From FEN-1350 sp964643355 (lineage in GTDB: Bacteria > Planctomycetota > Phycisphaerae > Sedimentisphaerales > Anaerohalosphaeraceae), in the NCBI GenBank assembly GCA_964643355.1, contig CAZXPW010000010.1:1-64000 (forward strand): a stretch of 64,000 nucleotides of DNA, written 5' to 3'. Under the pieces are notes generated by a model that ran no database searches, was not told the origin of the DNA, and saw nothing but the letters and a program-made list of their open reading frames with translations. Below, one piece after another: positions 1 to 8,284 of the stretch; the stretch's first letter is position 1; every line of letters starts with the position of its first letter. Both the position numbers and the translations under genes were made by a program.

Positions 1-75
1 AGTTTTATCGGACAAACCGCCCATCGTTAATCAGGTTTTGTTAGAGATCCTAAGAAGGAATTCCCTGAGGGGGCT

Positions 76-1335
76 GTGAATGTTTGGACAACATTAAAAT
101 TGGAAGTAAGAGGTAACCACATTAAAGCATATGTTAATGACGAAATTTTCTTTAATTTATGTGATAATACCCATACTTCTGGATCCGCCGGGCTTGCCAA
201 TGCAGGAGCGATTACTCGGTTTGATGATGTCGGTATTTTCGAACACGAGTTAGCTGTTCTTAGCCCAAATGGAGGGGAAAATATTGTTGCCGGAAACAAA
301 GATGCCGAAAACAAATATAAAATCACATGGGTACGCAATACCAAGATTCAAAATGTTTCTATTGAATATTCGGTTAATGGTGGACATAGTTGGCAAGAGA
401 TTGTTGCCAATACAGACAATGACGGTGAATATGTGTGGATCGTCCCAGATGTAAGATCGAACCAGTGTCTTATCCGTATTCACGATTCTGCCAATATGGA
501 TATATTCGATATTAGCAATGATGTATTTACAATATTTAATTGTATACCTCAGTCTCCGGCTGATTTCAATAAAGACTGTTATGTCAATCTTATAGACTTT
601 GCCGATTTTGCCGAGCAATGGCTTAATTCTGTGAATCCATTGGACAATAATTATGGAACAGTTCGACTAGATTATGGATTGATTAGTTACTATAAATTCG
701 ACGATACCACTGGTGAAGTCAAGGATGAAACAGGGAATCACCCCGGAATCAACTATGGTGCCACTCCAGGTGTAGAAGGTATCAATGGGACTGCATATGA
801 ATTCGATGGAGTCAATGATTTAATATCGGTTGAAAACAAATATCCCACTGACCATGACTTAACTATATCGTTATGGATTTACTTCAATACCATTGAAGAA
901 GGACACACTTTTATAAAAGAAAGAGGGCCGACTGACTATGTAGCACAAAACTGGATAGATGTAAGCATGACAAATGGAACGATAGGTGGATATATTCATA
1001 ATGGTATCGATTCTATATCTTGCCAATCAGGTGCTGACTATTTTAATAATATACAGATCGCTACCGGGAAATGGATACATTATGTATGGAGTCTGGATTA
1101 TCAGGCAAGAACATTACGAACATGGATTAATGGGTATCTCCACTCAGAGGACACGACCCCATCTTTTGTCGGATTTCCAGCTTCGGCGATATATGGTAAT
1201 ATGACATTTATGGGACATTCTATCGATTGGCAAGGCGACCCAGCAACCTATGTTAATGGCAAACTTGATGAGCTTCGAATTTATAACAGAACATTAAACG
1301 CTGCTGAGATCCACGAATTGTATCAAAATCCATAG
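76..1335 (+). CDS. Secreted LamG / dockerin-like protein, 5' end missing or interrupted
   Basis: Likely an extracellular carbohydrate-binding protein. The first 55 residues read like the end of a concanavalin-like domain (WTTLKLEVRG, IKAYVNDE). Residues 60-155 are an 'SPNGGE' beta module with the repeating idea 'ITW...VSIEYSVNGG..W'. A calcium-loop segment follows (ADFNKDCYVNLIDFADFAEQWL spans about 160-182). From about 205 to the end there is a full LamG jelly roll starting GLISYYKFDD and ending LDELRIYNRTLNAAEIHELYQ. There is no signal peptide. The frame opens with a GTG in mid-domain, and an in-frame TAA lies at 28-30 with domain-like sequence on both sides of it. The true gene therefore probably starts upstream of the window and is either interrupted by a nonsense codon or frameshift or carries a sequence error. 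The dockerin-like motif recurs in the two genes at 58006 and 62318. Confidence 0.75.
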   Translation: MNVWTTLKLEVRGNHIKAYVNDEIFFNLCDNTHTSGSAGLANAGAITRFDDVGIFEHELAVLSPNGGENIVAGNKDAENKYKITWVRNTKIQNVSIEYSVNGGHSWQEIVANTDNDGEYVWIVPDVRSNQCLIRIHDSANMDIFDISNDVFTIFNCIPQSPADFNKDCYVNLIDFADFAEQWLNSVNPLDNNYGTVRLDYGLISYYKFDDTTGEVKDETGNHPGINYGATPGVEGINGTAYEFDGVNDLISVENKYPTDHDLTISLWIYFNTIEEGHTFIKERGPTDYVAQNWIDVSMTNGTIGGYIHNGIDSISCQSGADYFNNIQIATGKWIHYVWSLDYQARTLRTWINGYLHSEDTTPSFVGFPASAIYGNMTFMGHSIDWQGDPATYVNGKLDELRIYNRTLNAAEIHELYQNP

Positions 1336-1754
1336 GATTGAAACAATACGATTATTTATCAGTAAACAACCACCAGTGATACTAAAACTGGTGGTTGTTT
1401 TTTTGTAGGACTGACCCGTACTGTTTGAGAATCGAACAGAATTATTCTCGATAGTGTCTGTAATATATGTATATCCTGTTCCTATACAAAGTGGCTTTCT
1501 TGTCGAGCAGGTAATGGGTTTTCTGTGTCCCCTTCCTTCCCTATGCCATAGAGGGCAGAAAAAATGGTTCCTACCCCCCTGCTGACCTGTTTACATAATC
1601 ACAATAAATCACATGCTTTAGGTGGGATACCTGGAAATTCATTGATTTTGAGCAGGAAGATGGATATGCTGTAGAGATTAAGTCTTGAAATGGTTCTCTA
1701 AAGAATGGACGCTTAATTCCTTGCACTACCCTATTTTGGGGGTATCATAGGTAG
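1336..1754. other. Intergenic region, about 420 bases
   Basis: Apart from the terminator at its left edge I see no gene, RNA or clear promoter here. Open frames are short, and the base composition is mixed and AT-rich. Confidence 0.6.
1364..1404 (+). terminator. Rho-independent terminator
   Basis: A perfect 10-bp stem (CAACCACCAG at 1367-1376 with CTGGTGGTTG at 1388-1397), extended by A-T pairs, has an 11-base loop and is followed by seven T residues. It lies 30 bases after the LamG gene stop. Confidence 0.92.
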
Positions 1755-3308
1755 ATGATGAAATACAAACACGTTTTGGCGTTGAATCCCTATTTCGGCG
1801 ATTCCACTGCGTTCATGGGGATGTTCCCCCCCACTGGTCTGGAATACATCGTCGCAAGCATGAAGGATCTTGTGGGCGAGGTAACACTTCTGGACCTTCG
1901 TTATGAGAAGCCCTATCAAGATCCCAAGGTACTTGGTGCATTCATCCGGAACCAAGTCGATCTCCTGTGTGTCAGTATTCAATGGCATACCCAGTTCGAG
2001 AAGATCTGCAACCTGATCTCCCAACTGCCCCACGAGGTCACCACAGTCGTCGGGGGGTACCAGGCAACCCTGGAAGTCGAGCACCTGTTCGAACACTGCC
2101 CTAACATTGACATCGTTGTACGGGGTGAGGGCGAGGAGATTATTAAGCAGATTGTGACCGGGGTTCCATACGAGGACATTCGTGGGATTTCCTATCGTCA
2201 GAACGGCACAATTGTCCACAATGAAAACCAGGTTCTGCCGGACTTAAAGCACATTGCGTACCCGGATCGGTCTCTCAGAAGGCACGACTACTACTGCTTA
2301 CAGGGTGGAGTTCGGCTCGCTCACCGAACATTCGATACGATATTGACAACGCGGGGATGCCCATTCAAGTGCAAATTCTGCACCTTTAGTCTCAACCCGC
2401 TTGGACAGAAACGGGAGTACACAGAGCGTCCGATTGAATCGGTGATCGAAGAGCTCAAGACGGTCACAGCCGATGTCGTACTCTTCAGTGACGACAATAT
2501 GTTCACGAACATCGAACGGAGCGAGAAACTCTGCGATCTCATCATCGAGAACAACATCAAAAAGATCTTTATCGTCCAAGCCCGCATTGACATCGCCCGA
2601 CATCGCAGACTCCTTGATAAGGTACAACAGGCGGGTTTCAAGGTGTTCCTGATCGGTGTCGAGTCACCACACGACCGAATATTGAACCAATTGCAAAAGG
2701 GGATCACCCAGCAGCAGATTCGCGATTCGATGGCTGTTCTGACACAATACGATGTCTTTGCCGAACACAAAGACGATCTCAAGGGCAAGGGGATCATCCG
2801 TTCTGTTTTCGATCCTGCCTGTGGAACGGGGGGTATGCTGACGATTGCCAAAGAGCACATCCAGGAGCAGATCAATCCCAATGTCGAGGTCGTGATGTAT
2901 GGGCAGGAACTCAACGAGCAGACCTATGCCATAGCCAAGTCTGATGTCCTGATCATGGGGGAGGAATCCGAAAATATCCAGTTCGGATCGAGCTTTTCCG
3001 AAGACAAATTCCAAAGCAAAAAGTTTGATTTCATGCTGTCCAACCCACCATTCGGTGTCAGTTGGAAAAAAGAACAGGGCTTTATCGAAAACGAGTCCAA
3101 CAATCCTCTGGGGAGATTTTCGGCAGGTCTTCCACGCATCTCCGATGGAGCATTGTTGTTCCTGCAACACATGATCTCCAAGATGGAATCTAAGGGTAGC
3201 AGGATTGCCATTATCTTTAACGGCTCCCAAGGTAAAGATCGAGGATGCCCTCAAGATGCCTGGGTATCGGGTTTTGATTGTTGCCAACAAGTATCAGACG
3301 GGTTTTGA
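1755..3308 (+). CDS. Mosaic frame: truncated B12-binding radical SAM protein joined to an internal piece of HsdM
   Basis: Residues 1-335 are a cobalamin-binding radical SAM enzyme: the N-terminal half has the look of the B12-binding fold (FPPTGLEYIVASMKDLVGE, VVRGEGEE), then the cluster motif TRGCPFKCKFC with Cys202, Cys206 and Cys209 and the start of the SAM barrel. Near residue 336 (about base 2760) the sequence switches in frame to the catalytic core of a type I restriction-modification adenine methyltransferase, with motif I FDPACGTGGML from residue 352 and motif IV NPPF at 430-433. It runs to IAIIFNGS, then leaves the family at about base 3226, and the last 26 residues are an out-of-frame reading of an HsdR fragment. 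Neither enzyme is complete: the SAM protein lacks its C-terminal half, and HsdM lacks its N-terminal helical domain and C-terminus. The start is the first of two ATGs, with only a weak Shine-Dalgarno. Whether it is expressed is unknown; an assembly chimera is possible. Confidence 0.7.
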   Translation: MMKYKHVLALNPYFGDSTAFMGMFPPTGLEYIVASMKDLVGEVTLLDLRYEKPYQDPKVLGAFIRNQVDLLCVSIQWHTQFEKICNLISQLPHEVTTVVGGYQATLEVEHLFEHCPNIDIVVRGEGEEIIKQIVTGVPYEDIRGISYRQNGTIVHNENQVLPDLKHIAYPDRSLRRHDYYCLQGGVRLAHRTFDTILTTRGCPFKCKFCTFSLNPLGQKREYTERPIESVIEELKTVTADVVLFSDDNMFTNIERSEKLCDLIIENNIKKIFIVQARIDIARHRRLLDKVQQAGFKVFLIGVESPHDRILNQLQKGITQQQIRDSMAVLTQYDVFAEHKDDLKGKGIIRSVFDPACGTGGMLTIAKEHIQEQINPNVEVVMYGQELNEQTYAIAKSDVLIMGEESENIQFGSSFSEDKFQSKKFDFMLSNPPFGVSWKKEQGFIENESNNPLGRFSAGLPRISDGALLFLQHMISKMESKGSRIAIIFNGSQGKDRGCPQDAWVSGFDCCQQVSDGF

Positions 3309-3378
3309 TGAACCGAATCTGCATACGATGTATGTGGATAAAAAGTTAGGTGGAGTCAATGCCGTTCAGACCTTGCGT
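3229..3378 (+). pseudogene. HsdR (type I restriction endonuclease helicase) fragment
   Basis: Reading the frame that begins at base 3229 gives about 50 residues that match the conserved C-terminal helicase motor of HsdR: VLIVANKYQTGFDEPNLHTM followed by YVDKKLGGVNAVQTL. In intact HsdR this leads into SRLNR, but here it breaks off into non-coding sequence that includes GGGGACAGTCACC. The fragment is one base-frame away from the HsdM piece that ends immediately upstream. No HsdS and no complete HsdM or HsdR is nearby. Confidence 0.8.
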
Positions 3379-4284
3379 AATAGGGGACAGTCACCTATTA
3401 TATCACGCCACTTATCATCCACTATTGTTTTCCATTCCATTTCGCCGCTCGTCTTGGATATTGAATATTCCTACCCATCCTGTAAATCCTGTTCATCGCG
3501 TCAAAAACAGTTTCGTTTTCTTTTCGCTTCTGCCTTCTGACTTCTTCCTTCTGCCTGATTCTCCTTCGCGTTTCTGCGTGATGCTCGTTTTGTTTCAAAC
3601 ACTGGTTTTAATCAACTGCTTAATTCCACAATTCACCTTTCCCATCTTATCACTGCCACAGAATTGCGTCTTCCTATATTCACAGTGTCTCGCTTTTCCA
3701 CCTTATCGCTTTCCCACTATTCGATATGCAATATCGAATTACTATCCCAGTATTCAGATATCTGGACATTAGAATATTGATATGAACTTTCGTGTCACGA
3801 TCTTGCTGTTTTCCGCTATTACTCATGCTTGGCCAAAGACTTACGAAATTCCGATAGCAAGGATGGGCTAATTCTGTTCATAAACCAAAGAGTAGTAAGA
3901 ACTTAGATACTCACATAGTGTCAATAATGCCAACAGAAGATATGTTTTGATTGACCGGAAATAGCACATTCTTGCTGATTTTAGATACTATATTGCTGTT
4001 CGATTCGCACAATCGTGCTGAACCGGCAGCATATCCTCTTAAGCCCCAAGGGTTTACAAGGTTCCGTTCGATAGAATCAAGTCCCCATAAATCGTAATCC
4101 ATGGCTTCATAATGGTTTATGCTGCTAATTACACGAATTATCTCGTCCGATATCCTGCAATATCGCCTGTTTAGCACAAACCTGCTGCTTTTCTGATACA
4201 ATCCTGCTGTTAATTGCCACGATCTTGCCGGGTTTCGGAAAGATCAACGATAAAATGTCCCGATCTTGCTGCCATTGGCCGGTA
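3379..4284. other. Gene-poor region with a polypyrimidine repeat arm and degenerate short repeats
   Basis: About 900 bases without a convincing gene on either strand. Bases 3527-3556 carry CTTCTGCC units in the same arrangement as the inverted-repeat arms around the four-helix-bundle gene at 15091. Between about 3799 and 4271 a degenerate decamer close to GATCTTGCTG recurs (3799, 3968, 4012, 4181, 4201, 4221, 4262), the last few at roughly 20-base spacing. A 96-codon minus-strand frame at 3911-4201 has no recognisable domain. The region looks like decayed mobile or repeat DNA. Confidence 0.5.
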
Positions 4285-5640
4285 TTATTTCAACAGAATA
4301 CCTTCCACAATCTCCCCCGTTCCGGCCTGTTCAACACCCTCCAAATCGCTGATTTTGACCTGAAAATAGCGTTCCGTTCTTCCGGCCGGCGGATTTCCCG
4401 CCTCTACCAAAACTGAAACCTTCTCCCCGACAAACTGCCGCCGAAACTCCCGCTGCAGCCGACGATCCAGATGCAGCAATCGATGGGATCGTTCGCTTAT
4501 AACTTCTGCATTGACAACAGGTTGCATCTTTGCGGCCGCCGTCCCTTCACGCGAACTGAAACGAAATGCATGAATCTTCGAGAATGCCATATCTTCAGCT
4601 ATAGAAAGGGTTTGCGAAAAGTCCTCATCCGTTTCCCCCGGAAATCCGACGATGATATCCGTTGTGATCGCCGGCCGATCGATATAAGTCCTTACTCTGT
4701 CTAAAGTTGCAACATACTGTGAAAGCGTGTACTGCCGACACATCCGACGGAGAATTCTCTGCGATCCCGACTGCAGCGGTAAGTGCAGATGGGGCATGAG
4801 GTTATGATGTTTATGAAACAATTCCAGCAATTCTTCCGTCACATCCCCGGGCTCCAGCGAGCTTAACCGTAACCGTTTGAGCCCATCTATTTTCGCGACC
4901 TGGTCAACCAGATCCACGAACGCGCCTAAATCCTTTTCATTCCAGAACTTGCGACGGACGGTTGCATGCCCGTATGCGCCCAGAAAAATACCCGTCAAAA
5001 CAATCTCAGAATGTCCCGAAGCAACAAGGGCTTTGGCTTCTTCCACCGCGGATTTTACATTCTTGTTACAAACTCTCGGCCGGATTTTCGGTATGATACA
5101 ATAGGAACAGCGGCCGTCGCAGCCGTCCTGAACTTTCAGAAATGCGCGACTGTGATCCGCAAAATTTTTCAGGGACGGAAGTTGCGAGAATTCGTGTTCG
5201 GCGTTGGAAGTTTTCTTCTTGCGTTCGTCGCGCATCTGGATACACTGTTGGGTCTGGATTTGCGGCGGGTTCGCCGATGACTGTGATAAATCGCAACTCC
5301 GGTTGCCGACAAGAGTTAGGATCGTTTCAACGAGCCGTTCCTTGTCGTTTACGGCCACGACTCGGGGTCCAAAATCCAGGCGCGATTCGGATGGACTTGC
5401 CGGCAGACATCCGACAACCAGAATCAACGAGTCCGGATTGTGAATTCTGGATTTCCGGATCCATTGACGGCTTTTTGCGGATGCGGTGTGCGTCACGCAG
5501 CAGGTGTTGACGATCACCACATCGGGACCGGCGTCGATCGGGACGGCCGCAAGTCCCAGGTCGGACAGCAGTTGTCGCATTTGCTGGCCTTCGTACTGGT
5601 TGACTTTGCAGCCCAGAGTTGTAACGGCAAAGGTCTTCAT
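4285..5640 (-). CDS. mtaB: tRNA t6A37 methylthiotransferase MtaB-type
   Basis: A radical SAM methylthiotransferase predicted to add a methylthio group to t6A37 of tRNA decoding ANN codons. It is 451 residues from ATG at 5640 (MKTFAVTTLGCKVNQYEG), the usual length. The UPF0004 domain has cluster cysteines Cys11, Cys47 and Cys78 (GCKVNQYE, NTCCVTHTA, VVGCLPA). The radical SAM motif DGCDGRCSYC gives Cys174, Cys178 and Cys181. A TRAM-like RNA-binding tail begins around residue 405 (GEKVSVLVEAG). GCKVNQ at the N-terminus and the short linker favour MtaB over MiaB or RimO. Upstream in-frame codons extend to 5748 but are not family-like, so the internal ATG was chosen. It is transcribed away from the pilus genes. 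A linker at about residues 112-150 is longer and poorly conserved. Confidence 0.88.
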   Translation of the reverse strand: MKTFAVTTLGCKVNQYEGQQMRQLLSDLGLAAVPIDAGPDVVIVNTCCVTHTASAKSRQWIRKSRIHNPDSLILVVGCLPASPSESRLDFGPRVVAVNDKERLVETILTLVGNRSCDLSQSSANPPQIQTQQCIQMRDERKKKTSNAEHEFSQLPSLKNFADHSRAFLKVQDGCDGRCSYCIIPKIRPRVCNKNVKSAVEEAKALVASGHSEIVLTGIFLGAYGHATVRRKFWNEKDLGAFVDLVDQVAKIDGLKRLRLSSLEPGDVTEELLELFHKHHNLMPHLHLPLQSGSQRILRRMCRQYTLSQYVATLDRVRTYIDRPAITTDIIVGFPGETDEDFSQTLSIAEDMAFSKIHAFRFSSREGTAAAKMQPVVNAEVISERSHRLLHLDRRLQREFRRQFVGEKVSVLVEAGNPPAGRTERYFQVKISDLEGVEQAGTGEIVEGILLK

Positions 5641-5769
5641 CGACTCAAGAGTGTATGGGATACGCGGCCAAAACACAAGGGGTGTCGGGTTGGGGCCTGT
5701 CGAAGTCCCGAGGCGATATGCGAAGAACAGAACAGGTGATCGAATCAATCAACAGCAGGAGATCGGACC

Positions 5770-8232
5770 ATGGCGTCAGGAACTCGCGGAATCTGGGCGA
5801 TGGATATCGGAAGCAGCTCGCTCAAAGCGCTGCATTTGCGTTCCACGGAGCAAGGCCCGGAAGTGATCGGCTTCGATTTTATCGAACACGCCCGAATCCT
5901 TAACCAAAGCGGCTTCCGCGCCGGCGATCGCGAAGAGGCGATCGCCGACACGCTGCACCGATTCGTCGAAAAGCACGATCCCGGCAAGGACGAGTTCGCG
6001 CTGGCGGTATCGGGACAGAATAGTTTTGCGCGGTTCATCAAATTGCCGCCGGTGGAGAAGAAGAAAATCCCGCAGATCGTTCAGTTCGAGGCCGTGCAGC
6101 AGATTCCGTTCGACATTAACGAAGTCGAATGGGACTGGCAATTGACGGACAATCCCGACAGTCCGGACGCCGAGGTCGGAATCTTCGCGGTCAAGAACGA
6201 GCTGATCGCGGAGATCATGGCGCATTTCGCCCGGGAGCGATTGACGGTCTCGCTGGTTCAGTTGTCTCCTATGGCGATGTATAATTTTGCATATTACGAC
6301 CGCACGGAAATCGCTTCGGGCGACAAGCCGACGGTGATTCTGGATATGGGCACCGACGGCACGACGCTGGTGGTCTGCAACAAAAACAGCGTCTGGCAGA
6401 GGAGCATCCGGATCGGGGGCAACACTTTCACCGACGCGATCGCGGAGGCGTTCAAGCTGGATTTCGACAAGGCCGAAAAGCTCAAACGCACGGCGATGAT
6501 GAGCAAATACATGCGGCAGATCTTCACAGCGATGCGGCCGGTGTATTCGGATCTGGGCAGCGAAGTTCAGCGGAGTCTGGGTTTTTACAGCAGCAGCGGT
6601 CCGGGTCGCGAAAAGGGATTCTCGAAGGTGATCGCGATGGGCGGCGGGATGAAGTTGCAGGGGGTATCCAAATACCTGCAACAGACGCTGAACCTGCCGG
6701 TGATCCGGCCGGAATCCTTCGAACGGCTGCCGCTTGCGCCGGAAGCGTCGACGGCCAAGTTTCATGAAAATGTGGGCGATTTCGGAATCGTGTACGGTCT
6801 GGGCATTCAGGCGCTGAGCGAACCGAAGATCGGGGTGAATTTGTTGCCGCGAAAGATCGCCCGTGCGATGACCTGGGCCCGCAAGGCCAAGTACTTCACC
6901 GCGGCGGCGTGTCTTTTGCTGTTCGTGTCCATCCTGAGTCTGGTGAATGTCCAGATGGCCAAGGCGCGATACAACAGCAGCGCCAACCGGGACAAACGAG
7001 CGACATTCGCCCGCGTGGAGAGGGAAGCCAAAGACGCGCAGCAGAAGCTGCGGGAAGTGACGGATCTGGAGCCCCAGTTGAAGGCGACGATCGACAAGGA
7101 AACGGCCCTGTTTCAGTACCGGCAGATTATTCCCAAGCTCAACCAGATGATCCTGTCCTGTTTGCCGGATGCGACGACGAATCCCGCGCAGGCGGCCTTA
7201 TACGAGGCGTTTGAGCGCGGAGATTCGGCGGCGGTGTCTCAGGTTCCCCGGCCGGAACGCCAGCAATTGTTCCTGACTCGGCTGACGATCAGTTTTGCCG
7301 ACAGTCTGGACAAGGCGCAATTTGCCGCCCCCGGAACCCGAAGGACGGTTGCCCCGACGACGATGATGGGGATGGGCCGAGGCATGAGCGATATGATGTT
7401 TGGGCGAGACCGTAGCCGGATCATGGGTCGGGACGGTTCGATGATGGGACGCGGCGGAGTGCCGGATCCGATGGCCATGGGCCTGGCGGGAGCGGAACCG
7501 ACGACAACGGTGGATGCGGCGGGATTTGTCGTGACGCTCGAGGGCTATTCTCCCTATAAGAACTTCAAAGACCTTCTGGACCCGACGGATGTCAAGAACG
7601 ATCAAACCCGATGGGGATTCGTCACGCGACTGGAGAATCTGCCGAAGTTATTTCCGGGGACGGATGTTGAACTGTTCCAAAAAGGAGACATCAAACATTT
7701 CAAGATGGAAACCGGCGAAGTGGATCCCGGCGACGCGGCGACTCCTCCGGGGATCGGATTTCTTCAGGAGATTGTCCGGGTCGCGCCCGAACAGCAAGCG
7801 GCCATCCTGGGCACAGACCGATCCGGTTTTGGTCGGGGGATGGGGACGCAATCCGTGGTGGACCGGATCTTCGCCGAAAAAGTATTGGTGGATCCGATGA
7901 CACGGGAGGAAATCAGCAAGACATACGCGTTGATCCTCCAGCCCGATCTGGATGCGAATCCGGACCTGACGGAAAAGGACCTGGGCAAGATGAAGATGAA
8001 TTTCGGTGAACCGCAGTATATCGTTCGCGATCACTGGTATCGGGTGAATTTCAAGCTGAAATGGAAGGGAGCCCCGAAACCCGCGACGCCCCTGGACATG
8101 ATGGACGACGGCCGGGGCATGGGTTCGCAGATTGCTCCGACAGCGCCGCCCCCCTCGACTTCGAAGCCGGCCGCGACGAAAAAGCCGAGCAAGCTCAAGA
8201 GCAAACGAGACACCGGCGGCGGCGATTTCTAA
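5770..8232 (+). CDS. pilM: PilM-PilN fusion, type IV pilus / T2SS inner-membrane assembly protein
   Basis: Builds the inner-membrane platform of a type IV pilus or related secretion machine. Residues 5-345 are the actin-like PilM fold, with phosphate-1 AMDIGSSSLKAL, phosphate-2 VILDMGTDGTTLVV and adenosine motif AMGGGMKLQGV. Residues 354-361 read IGVNLLPR, the peptide that in PilN docks onto PilM. It is followed at about 374-394 by one membrane segment (FTAAACLLLFVSILSLV) and a coiled coil, exactly as in PilN. So one chain carries both partners. The long periplasmic part includes a Met/Gly/Arg-rich stretch (about 530-575), and the C-terminus is Lys/Pro-rich. The start has an AGGAG 8 bases upstream. 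It is followed by two single-pass proteins with the same low-complexity motif. Family lengths are about 350 (PilM) and 200 (PilN); this one is 820. Confidence 0.85.
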   Translation: MASGTRGIWAMDIGSSSLKALHLRSTEQGPEVIGFDFIEHARILNQSGFRAGDREEAIADTLHRFVEKHDPGKDEFALAVSGQNSFARFIKLPPVEKKKIPQIVQFEAVQQIPFDINEVEWDWQLTDNPDSPDAEVGIFAVKNELIAEIMAHFARERLTVSLVQLSPMAMYNFAYYDRTEIASGDKPTVILDMGTDGTTLVVCNKNSVWQRSIRIGGNTFTDAIAEAFKLDFDKAEKLKRTAMMSKYMRQIFTAMRPVYSDLGSEVQRSLGFYSSSGPGREKGFSKVIAMGGGMKLQGVSKYLQQTLNLPVIRPESFERLPLAPEASTAKFHENVGDFGIVYGLGIQALSEPKIGVNLLPRKIARAMTWARKAKYFTAAACLLLFVSILSLVNVQMAKARYNSSANRDKRATFARVEREAKDAQQKLREVTDLEPQLKATIDKETALFQYRQIIPKLNQMILSCLPDATTNPAQAALYEAFERGDSAAVSQVPRPERQQLFLTRLTISFADSLDKAQFAAPGTRRTVAPTTMMGMGRGMSDMMFGRDRSRIMGRDGSMMGRGGVPDPMAMGLAGAEPTTTVDAAGFVVTLEGYSPYKNFKDLLDPTDVKNDQTRWGFVTRLENLPKLFPGTDVELFQKGDIKHFKMETGEVDPGDAATPPGIGFLQEIVRVAPEQQAAILGTDRSGFGRGMGTQSVVDRIFAEKVLVDPMTREEISKTYALILQPDLDANPDLTEKDLGKMKMNFGEPQYIVRDHWYRVNFKLKWKGAPKPATPLDMMDDGRGMGSQIAPTAPPPSTSKPAATKKPSKLKSKRDTGGGDF

Positions 8233-8284
8233 TCGCCGGCGGATCGAGAAACGGAGATGAGCCCTACACGAAAGGAATGGTCCG

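Noticed and set aside
3205..3540. 111-codon plus-strand frame as a new gene
   Set aside because: Only the first 50 residues are coding-like, and they are a fragment of HsdR; the rest is polypyrimidine non-coding sequence.
3911..4201. 96-codon minus-strand frame
   Set aside because: No ribosome site, no family motif, unusual composition, and it lies within a degenerate-repeat region.
5776..6765. Long minus-strand open frame (329 codons) opposite pilM
   Set aside because: It is Arg/His/Asp-rich, the typical antisense shadow of a GC-rich coding sequence; PilM motifs on the plus strand are decisive.
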